A stretch of DNA of 47,352 bases, taken from NCBI RefSeq assembly GCF_003173335.1, contig NZ_QGMZ01000049.1, positions 1-47,352 of the forward strand, given 5' to 3'. Origin of the DNA: Methanospirillum stamsii. Its GTDB lineage: Archaea > Halobacteriota > Methanomicrobia > Methanomicrobiales > Methanospirillaceae. Positions 36,980 through 44,902 of the stretch are shown piece by piece. The notes below the pieces were generated by a model that worked only from the letters and a program-made list of their open reading frames with translations, was not told the DNA's origin and searched no databases. How positions within the stretch are numbered: the first letter of the stretch is position 1; the number at the start of each line of letters is the position of its first letter. The translations under genes and the position numbers were made by a program.

Positions 36980-38080
36980 ATGTATAAAACGAATCCGGAA
37001 GACGCATATAATCAGGTGAACAGAGAAGGCACAAAACCTAAAGAGCCCGTGCATTCGTGGGAACTCCTACTTGAACCCGGAATTTCATGGATTGTCTGGC
37101 GCCAGGATAGTGACATTCTTTTCAGTCTTCCAGAAAATAATGGGAATTCTGTATCGGTATCAGAAGTAAAATCAATAGAATCAGTTTTTCCTCCTGACAT
37201 CGCTTTTGTGGTGCATGAGGAAATCAGCAACGCTCAAGAGATGAATCCGGGACAGACCAGGACTATCTCCCTGGCTCTTCCCGGCTCTGATCATGGGTGG
37301 TCCGGAATCCTCTGCAGACTTGTGGATGGAAGGTTTTTTCTTATCTGGTCAGGTCAGGCAGCCGAAGAATATGAACCTGAATTTTGTGATATCAATGAAC
37401 ATATCCGTTCAGAACGAGCGGTCAGAAAGGCGAATGAAAAACTGAATTTTTTTAACGGTATTGTACGCCATGACATTGCCAATCTCATCATGGGTATCAC
37501 CGGATATCTAGATATTGTTAATGAACTAAATACCGATGAAGAAATCCGTCTTCTGGTCAAAAAAAGCCGGAATCTGAGTGAACGAGTCAGACGGGTCATT
37601 GAGCTTACCCGGAGTTACCAGGACTTTGGAACCCGTCCTCCCTCCTATATTGAGGCTGCACAGGTTGTCCTTCGGATATTGCATCGTCGTGAATTCTCAG
37701 GTATCATCGAAGCAGAAGTTGAGCTTCAGGATCTGTATGTCTATGTTGACCGGATGTTTGATGAGGTCATATACGAGATTGTCAGAAATAGTATTCAATA
37801 TGGTGGAAACGGGGTCCGGATCCGGTTTTCTTGTGCTGCAGGTACGGAGGGAATTACCCTTATTATAGAAGATAACGGACCTGGAATCCATCCGGATGAG
37901 AAAGTCAGAATCTTTTCCCGGAATTATGCAGACCGGAAGGGATATGGTCTTTATCTGGCGGCAGAGATTCTTGATGTCACCGGGGTAACAATAAAAGAAA
38001 CCGGAGTCTTTGGAGAGGGAGTACGGTTTGAAATGTTCTTTCCAACCGATACCGCCCATTTTGGAAATAATTTTGTGTGA
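36980..38080 (+). CDS. histidine kinase with novel N-terminal region
   Basis: The 366-residue cytoplasmic kinase has an N-terminal region of about 140 residues with no domain I recognise. It is followed by a dimerisation helix with FNGIVRHDIANLIMGITGYLDI (phosphoacceptor His in HDIxN form, near 163) and an ATPase domain. The ATPase has an N-box EIVRNSIQYGGNG, G1 IEDNGPGIHPDE and G2 RKGYGLYLAAEIL. No membrane segment is present. It ends immediately beside a convergent HAD gene: the two stop codons abut at 38080/38081 with no gap. Confidence 0.88.
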   Translation: MYKTNPEDAYNQVNREGTKPKEPVHSWELLLEPGISWIVWRQDSDILFSLPENNGNSVSVSEVKSIESVFPPDIAFVVHEEISNAQEMNPGQTRTISLALPGSDHGWSGILCRLVDGRFFLIWSGQAAEEYEPEFCDINEHIRSERAVRKANEKLNFFNGIVRHDIANLIMGITGYLDIVNELNTDEEIRLLVKKSRNLSERVRRVIELTRSYQDFGTRPPSYIEAAQVVLRILHRREFSGIIEAEVELQDLYVYVDRMFDEVIYEIVRNSIQYGGNGVRIRFSCAAGTEGITLIIEDNGPGIHPDEKVRIFSRNYADRKGYGLYLAAEILDVTGVTIKETGVFGEGVRFEMFFPTDTAHFGNNFV

Positions 38081-38761
38081 TTATCCCACGATTCCAAGAA
38101 GGGGCAGGAGATCAGAAAACCGGTCGATTACGTGCACTGGTTTTTCATTTAGCGAGTCACCAATCCAGTCTCCGTATCTTGCATGCACCGTGGTGTAGCC
38201 AAGTTCGTTTCCCGGAATCATTTCCCGGCGAATAGAATCTCCAACAAGCCAGATATCATCTTCCTGAATTTTCAGTTCCCTGATTGCATGAAGGAACGGG
38301 GTATGATCAGGTTTTCTTTTCCCGGTAATGTCCGGTGTTATTAGTACCCGAAAATAATCTGCAAGGCCGCATCGGTCAAGTCTTTTCTTTGCCTGTCCGG
38401 TGGATGCATCGGTTACGATGGCCATGGGGATGCTTTTTTCATAGAGCGTTATGATAGCCTGGATAACTCCCGGATATGGGGTTACATGAGCAATTTTTGT
38501 CTCTTCAAAAAGTTTTACTGCATGGTCTGCCAGTTCCGGAGTAAATACTCCCCTGTCTTTCAGATAATCATGGATATGTAAGGAATCTTCAAATCCACGG
38601 ACCGGACGTAAAAAATATTGAAAGAGATCTTCAGGGTTGCCTGCGGCGAGGTACCTGATAACTGCGGTGCAGGCTGCATGTTTAGCATCGGTAAAGGTGC
38701 AGAGTGTATTGTCAAGGTCAAACAGGATTGCATCCGGCATCTGGCCGGCTGGTTCTTTCAT
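38081..38761 (-). CDS. HAD superfamily phosphatase
   Basis: The 226-residue protein has the HAD motifs: I, AILFDLDNTLCTF with nucleophile Asp; II, AIVTDASTG; III, Lys in RKPDHTPF; IV, LVGDSIRREMIPG with the acidic metal site. An alpha-helical cap (about 20-100) follows motif I, as in phosphoglycolate phosphatase and pyrimidine nucleotidase relatives. The substrate is unknown. It stands alone in a convergent position. Confidence 0.9.
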   Translation of the reverse strand: MKEPAGQMPDAILFDLDNTLCTFTDAKHAACTAVIRYLAAGNPEDLFQYFLRPVRGFEDSLHIHDYLKDRGVFTPELADHAVKLFEETKIAHVTPYPGVIQAIITLYEKSIPMAIVTDASTGQAKKRLDRCGLADYFRVLITPDITGKRKPDHTPFLHAIRELKIQEDDIWLVGDSIRREMIPGNELGYTTVHARYGDWIGDSLNEKPVHVIDRFSDLLPLLGIVG

Positions 38762-38923
38762 CTTTCTTATTCTTTTTTTCTGATGTGAGATAGGGTTTCC
38801 CTGCAGGTCCCTTCGAGAGTCCGAATCATGCGGGTATCCTTCTGTAAGGGTGTGTTATCCTGTCAATATAGGGGATATTATCGGTAAAACCATATTCAAG
38901 TATCACTCATATTTTCATTCGCG

Positions 38924-38960
38924 CAAATATTTGTGGAGGTGTACGAGACTTACCATCTCG
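38924..38960 (+). promoter_or_regulatory. palindrome and hairpin before a DNA-binding gene
   Basis: CAAATATTTG (38924-38933) is a perfect 10-bp palindrome, and CGAGA plus TCTCG (38944-38948 and 38956-38960) form a 5-bp stem with a 7-base loop ending six bases before the ATG at 38967. These could be operator sites for the ribbon-helix-helix protein coded just downstream. Both are short enough to arise by chance. Confidence 0.35.
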
Positions 38961-38966
38961 GCATAT

Positions 38967-39626
38967 ATGAGAAAGGATTTGACAATATCCCTTGATGAAG
39001 AACATATTAATGAACTGCTGGAAGTTGCGGAAAAGCAAAATATCACCCTTTCAGCGCTCATTCGCACGATTGTTGCATCATATCTGCAGGCAGTCCGGGA
39101 TGGGAGAGCCCCGGTCCTTTCGGGCATTTTGTCTGGTGATGAGAATGAAACCCTGGCTGCGGATTCTTCACTTCTATCACAGACGGTAGCATATCATGGG
39201 AAGCTTATTGATGAGTTGCAAAAAAGGGTGGTGTTCCTCGAAGGCGGTCTGAAAAAACCAGGAGTTCAGACTTTTCCCAGTAGTCATATACCCGATATTA
39301 TGACTCTTACCAGTCCGGCTTTAGGTATTGCTTCTGGTACGGGTGTTATTGATACCGATCTCAGGCCGGTATCCGGACTTTCTGATGAGGCTCTGGTCAA
39401 GATACCTCTGCAGCCGATAGCTCCGGTGATGGATGCCATGGAGATGGGATCTATGAAGATTCATCCGGAGAAGGAGTATTCACAGACCGAGGCGGCAGTT
39501 GCCCTTCGGGTTTCGGTATCCACGATGCGGAAATATATCAAAGATAAGAAGATTCCAGCAAGAAAAGTTGGCAGATCCTGGCTTATCCAGGGTGCAAATA
39601 TTCTCTCTTTCAATTCAGAGACGTGA
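38967..39626 (+). CDS. DNA-binding protein with RHH and MerR-like ends
   Basis: I start at the ATG at 38967 (219 residues), because DLTISLDEEHINELLEVAEKQN opens a ribbon-helix-helix domain (about 1-45); an upstream ATG at 38850 adds a non-conserved tail. A middle region of about 120 residues has no recognisable fold apart from a helix LIDELQKRVVFLEGG. The C-terminal 50 residues have SQTEAAVALRVSVSTMRKYIKDKKI and GRSWLI, the pattern of an excisionase or MerR-like winged helix. Two DNA-binding heads in one chain could bridge two sites. The next gene is 120 bp downstream. Confidence 0.75.
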   Translation: MRKDLTISLDEEHINELLEVAEKQNITLSALIRTIVASYLQAVRDGRAPVLSGILSGDENETLAADSSLLSQTVAYHGKLIDELQKRVVFLEGGLKKPGVQTFPSSHIPDIMTLTSPALGIASGTGVIDTDLRPVSGLSDEALVKIPLQPIAPVMDAMEMGSMKIHPEKEYSQTEAAVALRVSVSTMRKYIKDKKIPARKVGRSWLIQGANILSFNSET

Positions 39627-39745
39627 GCAAACCAGAGGGTTTTTCTCTGTGTCCTGATAATGTAAAAGGTACCGGGCATCACTCTGGTGTGGGAGGTGGG
39701 GCTCTACACCAGAACATGCCCTGGGATGCAGCATGCAGGGGGAGC

Positions 39746-40198
39746 ATGCAGAAACAACCGTATAATCTGTTTCCTGTAGTTTTTTTACTTCTTGTACTTC
39801 CGGTTATTTTAACGCCGCCTCAGGTAACGGGTTGCTGTGATGAGATTGTGTCTACCAGAAACATGCTCATACTGGCAGATTATCCGGATGATATGGTGCC
39901 TGTACCGGTGATACACCCGGAAGAAGCCAATAAGACAGCGTCACAGGCAGTACCTGCTCCTGAGTCCGGCCCGGTGATGTCGGTTCCAATTCCTGCCGGA
40001 TTGAAAACTCCTGCGATCTCTCAGGTTTCATTGCTCGCTGACCCGGCACCAACTCCGACTCCATCGATGGCGAAGGGATGGGTTCAGGTCAATCTGGGGA
40101 CTTCGATTGACAGTCCGGGACAGATGGTTGAAGACAGGCAGCGGTACATGGCTTCCGGGTTATTTAATGTGCATGTGTACCACCAGTTTGCCGGATAA
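39746..40198 (+). CDS. lipoprotein-like hypothetical
   Basis: The ATG at 39746 has CAGGGGGAGC directly before it, a strong ribosome binding site, and opens a signal peptide ending in QVTGC, so Cys is a likely lipid site. An upstream GTG at 39623 overlaps the previous stop but would add an uncharged, non-signal stretch. The mature part is Pro/Ala-rich (APAPESGPVMSVPIPAG, TPTPSM), which suggests an extended surface linker, and ends in a short segment with VYHQFAG. No family is recognised. It is the last gene before the tRNA-Val. Confidence 0.6.
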   Translation: MQKQPYNLFPVVFLLLVLPVILTPPQVTGCCDEIVSTRNMLILADYPDDMVPVPVIHPEEANKTASQAVPAPESGPVMSVPIPAGLKTPAISQVSLLADPAPTPTPSMAKGWVQVNLGTSIDSPGQMVEDRQRYMASGLFNVHVYHQFAG

Positions 40199-40214
40199 GG
40201 GACAATAGATAATG

Positions 40215-40223
40215 CTTATATTG
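40215..40223 (+). promoter_or_regulatory. TATA box candidate for tRNA-Val
   Basis: CTTATATTG sits 28-36 bases before the mature tRNA 5' end. Archaeal spacing then puts transcription start about 9-12 bases before the tRNA, as usual. Confidence 0.5.
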
Positions 40224-40250
40224 TTTCAGGTATACTTTGTTAGGCGCAAC

Positions 40251-40324
40251 GGGCTTATGGTCTAGGTGGTTATGACACCGCCTTTACACGGCGGAGGTCG
40301 CCGGTTCGAATCCGGCTGGGCCCA
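40251..40324 (+). tRNA. tRNA-Val (anticodon UAC)
   Basis: The 74-base gene folds as a full cloverleaf. The acceptor GGGCTTA pairs with TGGGCCC with two G-U pairs; the anticodon stem is CCGCC/GGCGG around the loop TTTACAC, giving anticodon UAC (valine, GUA); the T stem is GCCGG/CCGGC with TTCGAAT in the loop. The discriminator is A and CCA is not encoded. No intron is seen. A T-rich stretch CCTTCTTTT follows directly. The last 42 bases recur in decayed form at 47231-47272. Confidence 0.96.
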
Positions 40325-40430
40325 TCCTTCTTTTAATATCACTTTATTATCCGGGAAAAATAAAATCTCTGATGTAAATCCTGGGATTATGGGTGAGAAG
40401 TATTAATTATTCTAAAAATAATTATCCTTA

Positions 40431-40955
40431 ATGAATCCATCGATCTCTTTTTTTCTGGTATTGTTAATCGTATGTCTGTTGGCAGGCGGTGTTCTGGCAG
40501 AATCGATGGATAAATATTTTGAAAGTGAATATTTTAAGGAAAAAATAGGGAGTTCTTATATTTATACCCAGATAGATATCGAATCATTGTATCTGGAAGA
40601 ATTTTCAACTCTTGATAAGTCCATACTGATAGATACCTTAAAAGCGGAAGAACTCAGAAAAAAATTGCCGGAGGGTTGGAGTTTAGGTACCTTTGATGCC
40701 AATACGAAAATTCTGGCATCCTATAAAAAGGCGATTCAAAAGGATGAGTCAAATCCAAAAGCGTGGTATAATATGGCAAATGCCCTGAAAAGACTTGAGC
40801 GATATACCGAAGCACTTTTTGCAATCAATATGGCGATTCAATTAGATTCTGAATATGCTCATGCATGGAGTAATAAGGGGGCTATTCTGAAATCTATGGG
40901 TAAGCTTCAGGAATCGAATGAGGCATTTGCAAAAGCCAGCGAACTGGAAGAATAA
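40431..40955 (+). CDS. secreted TPR protein
   Basis: The 174-residue protein has a signal peptide (about 1-23, ending GGVLAES) and, after a region of about 80 residues, tetratricopeptide repeats (about 100-172). Repeats read PKAWYNMANALKRLERYTEALF and YAHAWSNKGAILKSMGKLQES. It is exported or surface-anchored and probably binds another protein. It is the first gene after the tRNA and may be part of the putative island. Confidence 0.8.
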   Translation: MNPSISFFLVLLIVCLLAGGVLAESMDKYFESEYFKEKIGSSYIYTQIDIESLYLEEFSTLDKSILIDTLKAEELRKKLPEGWSLGTFDANTKILASYKKAIQKDESNPKAWYNMANALKRLERYTEALFAINMAIQLDSEYAHAWSNKGAILKSMGKLQESNEAFAKASELEE

Positions 40956-41098
40956 TAATTGATTATCCGGATATTTTCAATCTCATTTTTTTCACTCGGC
41001 AGATATCAGATTGTTCGTTATTGAAAAGCTCACAGTCCCCAAGGAGATATTTAATGTATCAAAACTCCGCATCTATTGAGACAGGTGTACTAACCCAT

Positions 41099-41788
41099 AT
41101 GAAACTCACACAAATAACCGGAATATTTCTCATTATATGTCTGTTCCTGGTAACAATCACAACGGCAGAAAGCGATAACCCAGCAAAAGATTTTACCGGA
41201 ACATGGACTGATGCAAATTATACCTTTACCATTGTTCAGGAAGGATCAGACATTATATTGACCGGAATTCCGGTCGATGAGGAATCGTATTTTCCAATGA
41301 AACTTACCGGAATGGAATCAGACAACAAAACCCGTCTGGTCACCAATAAGAACATGACTGGAACAATGGAAATTGAGATGTCTGAAGATCAGATGGAACT
41401 TTTCGGAATCCAGACCTTTGATCCGGTCAATCCATTAGAAACGCCATTTATCATTGACTACAACTCCACCCGGAATGGGACAGAAGTACAGAGCGATGCG
41501 GTCTGGTCCGGGGAATGGATTGTGGACAATATGGTTATGACGCTCTTTCAGACCGGTGAAGAGATATCCGGGTTTTTTAATGTTATCAATGAGCCGGAGT
41601 CGAAAGTGTATGTGAACGGATCTGTCTCTGATGATGGAAGAAATATCTCACTTAACTGGACTTTTGCAGAATATGTGAACTTTACCCTGTCAGATGACGG
41701 TATGAATCTTATCGACGAAGCATGCATGAATGGAGAGGGGAAAGAGGGTTATCTCTGTTTGAATCTTCAAAAGCAGGTACAGGAGTGA
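41099..41788 (+). CDS. secreted protein with two similar beta domains
   Basis: The start at 41099 (229 residues) opens a signal peptide, MKLTQITGIFLIICLF, ending near TTAES; earlier in-frame codons do not look like a signal. The mature protein has two related halves: DFTGTWTDANYTFTIVQEGSDIILTG (near 35) and WSGEWIVDNMVMTLFQTGEEISGFF (near 140), each a W-x-(T/V)-x-(N)-(Y/M) type opening and a later xGxx pattern, so an internal duplication. No family is recognised. Its 3' end and the sequence after it recur in degraded form at 46032-46198. Confidence 0.75.
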   Translation: MKLTQITGIFLIICLFLVTITTAESDNPAKDFTGTWTDANYTFTIVQEGSDIILTGIPVDEESYFPMKLTGMESDNKTRLVTNKNMTGTMEIEMSEDQMELFGIQTFDPVNPLETPFIIDYNSTRNGTEVQSDAVWSGEWIVDNMVMTLFQTGEEISGFFNVINEPESKVYVNGSVSDDGRNISLNWTFAEYVNFTLSDDGMNLIDEACMNGEGKEGYLCLNLQKQVQE

Positions 41789-41881
41789 GATCTGAGAAAT
41801 ATCCGGAGTCCGGATAGAAATTTACCGATACAGGGGTAATTCAGGTCTTTGATATCCTCTGTGAGTTTTGGCAGAAAAAAT

Positions 41882-41927
41882 CAACGAGTATCAAGGTTGG
41901 TTGAAAAATTTCATCCAACTCTCGTTG
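41882..41927 (+). repeat. extended imperfect hairpin before the AAA nuclease gene
   Basis: CAACGAG, then GTTGG and TGAAA, are mirrored by TTTCA, CCAAC and CTCGTTG, giving 17 paired bases with one 7-base bulge on the left arm (TATCAAG) and single-base asymmetries. The hairpin ends 64 bases before the ATG and lies before the TATA box, so it is DNA-level structure or an upstream terminator and not part of that gene's mRNA. Confidence 0.75.
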
Positions 41928-41948
41928 CTGGCTTTTAACCGATTAATC

Positions 41949-41958
41949 TATAATAAAA
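41949..41958 (+). promoter_or_regulatory. TATA box candidate for the AAA nuclease gene
   Basis: TATAATAAAA lies 34-43 bases before the ATG, with a T/A-rich context. Predicted transcription starts near 41980, giving a leader of about 12 bases. Confidence 0.45.
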
Positions 41959-41991
41959 GATATCATCACACATATCTCATTACTGAATACG

Positions 41992-43575
41992 ATGCGGTTT
42001 TTCAACACTGCCGGACCTATTAACTGCCAGGATCATTATTGCCTGCCCCCATTGTCTCGTTTCGATCTCAATGAAATTCTCTCTTTAATTGACCAAAAAA
42101 AATACTTTGTTCTTCATGCACCACGGCAGACCGGGAAGACCTCATGTCTCTTAGCCCTTCGTGATTCTCTGAACCAGCAAGGAAGATATGCTGTCCTCTA
42201 TGTTAATGTTGAAATGGGACAGACAGCCAGAGGAGATGTCAGCAGGGGGATGAAGGCAATCCTCAGTGAGCTAACCTATCAGGCAGAACGGACATTGGGG
42301 GAGAGCACATTCCAGAACAGGATATCGGAGATTATTACAGAATCCGGAGAAGATACCGCACTGAAGAGCGTTTTGTCCGGCCTGTGTCAAAGACTGAATC
42401 TGCCTCTTGTTCTCTGTATTGATGAAGTTGATGCTCTCGTTGGTGATACGCTGATCTCACTTCTCCGTCAGATACGGGCCGGATATGCTGACAGGCCGAC
42501 CGGGTTTCCAGTCTCAATAATTCTCTGCGGTGTACGTGATGTCCGAGATTACCGCATCCACTCGGACCGGCAGCAGGAGATAATCACCGGGGGAAGTGCC
42601 TTTAACATTAAAGCCGAATCACTCCGGCTTGGTAATTTTTCTGAAGAAGAGACAAGGACTCTTCTCATGCAACATACCTCAGAAACTGGTCAGGTGTTTG
42701 AGACGGAGGCTCTGTCAGCCATATGGAATTTGACAAAAGGACAGCCCTGGTTGGTGAATGCTCTTGCATATGAAGCCTGTTTTAAACTGGAACAGGGAAA
42801 AGATCGGAAAAATTCCATAACTCATAATCTGATCATAGAAGCCAAAGAACAACTTATTCGCAGGCGTGATACTCATCTCGACCAACTTGCAGATAAACTC
42901 AAAGAAGAGCGGGTTCGAAGGGTTATCGAACCGATGCTCACAGGTGAGGTCTTTGAACAGGATTTCAGATCTGATGATGTCGGATATCTGGTTGATCTAG
43001 GTCTTATTACTCAGGAGTTGAACGGGGCTATCCGGATTGCAAACCCGATATACCAGGAGATAATACCCCGGGAACTGAGCTGGGGAGCACAGACCGGAAT
43101 GACTATTGAGACTGCCTGGTATGTTGCTCCGAACGGAAGACTCCTCCTTTCAAAACTTCTTAGTGCATTTGTCCAGTTTTATCGGGAACATTCCGGAAGC
43201 TGGCTGGAGATTGCCAAATATAAAGAGGCAGGACCACACCTGCTGCTCCAGGCATTCCTTCAACGGATTGTGAACGGAGGCGGGCAGATAACATGGGAAT
43301 ATGGCCTTGGTATGGGGAGGACTGATCTCTTTATCCTCTGGCATCTCCCGGACGGAGCCGGGCAGCGTTTCGTTATTGAATGTAAGGTGCAGCGGGACTC
43401 ACGGGAAAGAACGATTGAAATCGGGCTTAATCAGGTCATCAGGTATGCTGATACCTGTGGAGCAGATGAAGTGTACCTTGTTCTCTTTGATCCGGCTGAA
43501 AAAACATGGGAAAAGAAGATTTTTACCGAAACAGTGGTGAAAGACGGAATTTCAGTTGAGATATTCGGGATGTAA
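41992..43575 (+). CDS. AAA+ ATPase with C-terminal PD-(D/E)XK-like domain
   Basis: The 527-residue protein has an ATPase half (about 1-300): Walker A HAPRQTGKTS near residue 43 and Walker B LVLCIDEVDAL near 145, followed by a winged-helix-like part (about 290-360). The last 110 residues resemble a PD-(D/E)XK nuclease: GRTDLFILW (Asp), FVIECKVQRD (Glu-x-Lys) and a late YLVLFDPAEK. This architecture belongs to a group of archaeal and bacterial ATPase/nuclease proteins that have often been linked to mobile or defence loci; activity is not known. It has its own promoter, behind a long hairpin. Confidence 0.85.
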   Translation: MRFFNTAGPINCQDHYCLPPLSRFDLNEILSLIDQKKYFVLHAPRQTGKTSCLLALRDSLNQQGRYAVLYVNVEMGQTARGDVSRGMKAILSELTYQAERTLGESTFQNRISEIITESGEDTALKSVLSGLCQRLNLPLVLCIDEVDALVGDTLISLLRQIRAGYADRPTGFPVSIILCGVRDVRDYRIHSDRQQEIITGGSAFNIKAESLRLGNFSEEETRTLLMQHTSETGQVFETEALSAIWNLTKGQPWLVNALAYEACFKLEQGKDRKNSITHNLIIEAKEQLIRRRDTHLDQLADKLKEERVRRVIEPMLTGEVFEQDFRSDDVGYLVDLGLITQELNGAIRIANPIYQEIIPRELSWGAQTGMTIETAWYVAPNGRLLLSKLLSAFVQFYREHSGSWLEIAKYKEAGPHLLLQAFLQRIVNGGGQITWEYGLGMGRTDLFILWHLPDGAGQRFVIECKVQRDSRERTIEIGLNQVIRYADTCGADEVYLVLFDPAEKTWEKKIFTETVVKDGISVEIFGM

Positions 43576-43776
43576 ATAATTATTAAAAAGGTTGGGCTCA
43601 ATTCCGGATCGAATAATATAATTTTATTGAATTTATCTCTGATTAGTGGCAATGGATAAGCATGCGGTCAGTTCTTTTCCAAATCTAATTCGTTTTATTT
43701 TAGGTGACAGAGATATGATTCATTATTCAGATTATTGAAGAGTGGATCTCCTTTCCAGTTGTGTAATTATGTTAGA

Positions 43777-44177
43777 TCACGAATGAAACTCCTGATTTTT
43801 GATGAATTCAGCGGGCGTCATTACAATGATATCATCCGGAAAGTGCCTGGTATTTCCTGTAATAAGTGGTACCTTGCTATGATATGCCAGTTCATAAAAA
43901 GGCCTGTCAGAAGGGTCAGGAAGGTTTTTCAAAACTGGAGGGGGGACTATCCATAATCCTTCATGTTTAACGAATGAGAGCAGAGCATTCACATCATCCG
44001 GAGAAAACCAAACCCGGGCCTTTTCAGAACCACATCGTATTCATGAAAAACCCTGCTGTACAGTATGATTCGAACGGTTCAGGCAATTATCATCCGGACT
44101 ATTGTTGCAGGATTTCCATGGGGGTTTAAGAGTCCTGAAACCAGAACATTTGTATCAATGACGATGATATCATTCAT
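43777..44177 (-). pseudogene. broken PIN-domain toxin gene
   Basis: Read from the ATG at 44177 on the minus strand, the product starts with IIVIDTNVLVSGLLNPHGNP, a PIN domain opening, then meets TGA after 32 codons. Beyond it, in the same frame, RIILYSRVFHEYDVVLKRPGFG continues the fold. A one-base shift near 44000 is needed to read FSPDDVNALLSFVKHEG and GNTRHFP, which end the domain at 43777. The total of 401 bases (133.7 codons) fits an original PIN toxin of about 134 residues with one base lost. The start overlaps the antitoxin stop by 8 bp. Confidence 0.85.
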
Positions 44178-44454
44178 GAATCATCTCATTTCTGACTTCA
44201 TGAATTTCTTCATTAATATCAGATAATTTCAGTTTATCTAAACCTGATTTTTTACTTTTCTCCCACATATGCTCAATTGCCTGTTCAGCTCGTAATCTCC
44301 GGATAAGGTCAAGTACTTCTTCAGGTTCTCCGTTAATTGAGATTGAAATGACTTTTGGTTTTCCATTCACCGTGATGATGGTATCTTTATCTTCGCCCTC
44401 TTTCCATAACAATGCAGGATTTGATTTGAGTTCAGCTGAAGAAATATATCTCAT
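44170..44454 (-). CDS. Phd/YefM-like antitoxin
   Basis: The 94-residue protein opens with MRYISSAELKSNPALLWKEG and ITVNGKPKVISISINGE, the pattern of Phd-type DNA-binding antitoxins, followed by a charged helical tail (EEVLDLIRRLRAEQAIEHMWE) that would bind a toxin. It precedes the PIN gene on the same strand with an 8-bp overlap. The toxin is broken, so this is either an orphan antitoxin or still works on another toxin. Confidence 0.85.
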   Translation of the reverse strand: MRYISSAELKSNPALLWKEGEDKDTIITVNGKPKVISISINGEPEEVLDLIRRLRAEQAIEHMWEKSKKSGLDKLKLSDINEEIHEVRNEMIHE

Positions 44455-44612
44455 ACTCTATCCGATAATTGATCACATAATATATCTTCTTTATCCTCTC
44501 TTTTGTGATAATAACCAAAACTTGGGAGTGAATATCATCACGAATCGTATCAATTCTCCTCAAAATTTAATTTTATCAAAAAATTTGGGCCTATTTAGCA
44601 ATCCAAGAGTCC

Positions 44613-44639
44613 GTAGCACTTGTAACACTTGTAGCAGTT
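44613..44639 (+). repeat. three tandem 9-mers (iteron-like)
   Basis: GTAGCACTT, GTAACACTT and GTAGCAGTT follow each other without spacer. They share an 11-base stretch CACTTGTAACA, exact at 44617-44627, with the second cluster read on the opposite strand. Confidence 0.75.
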
Positions 44640-44875
44640 CCTATGGAGAGGCCCCGGAAATTTTTTTAATGATATTTCTCTCTAATCGGATTAGAAAATT
44701 TTTTTCGCCCTCGTTCTTATGTATTGGTATATTAGAAAAAATGATGTAAATCCCATCTCGAAATATCTATATTTCGGTCTGAATATTATAATTTGCATCT
44801 ATTTGAAAATTACACTTTATAATTAACCGAATTGCTATAGACGATTAAAAAAACCCAGGTGTGTTCATTATAATT

Positions 44876-44902
44876 GTTACAAGTGTTAAAACTGTTAAAA
44901 AC
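44876..44902 (+). repeat. three tandem 9-mers, opposite orientation
   Basis: GTTACAAGT, GTTAAAACT and GTTAAAAAC are tandem. The minus strand of the first unit region reads CACTTGTAACA, matching the first cluster exactly over 11 bases. Confidence 0.7.

Noticed and set aside
44080-44084. TGA in the PIN gene as selenocysteine
   Set aside because: The position fits Gly in homologues, no SECIS-like hairpin was seen, and the gene has a second lesion, so decay is the simpler reading.
44348-44749. 133-residue plus-strand frame across the antitoxin start
   Set aside because: It overlaps the Phd gene, has no ribosome binding site, and its sequence shows no fold pattern.
44613-44902. CRISPR array
   Set aside because: Repeats are 9 bases, tandem without spacers and in two orientations; no cas genes in the window.
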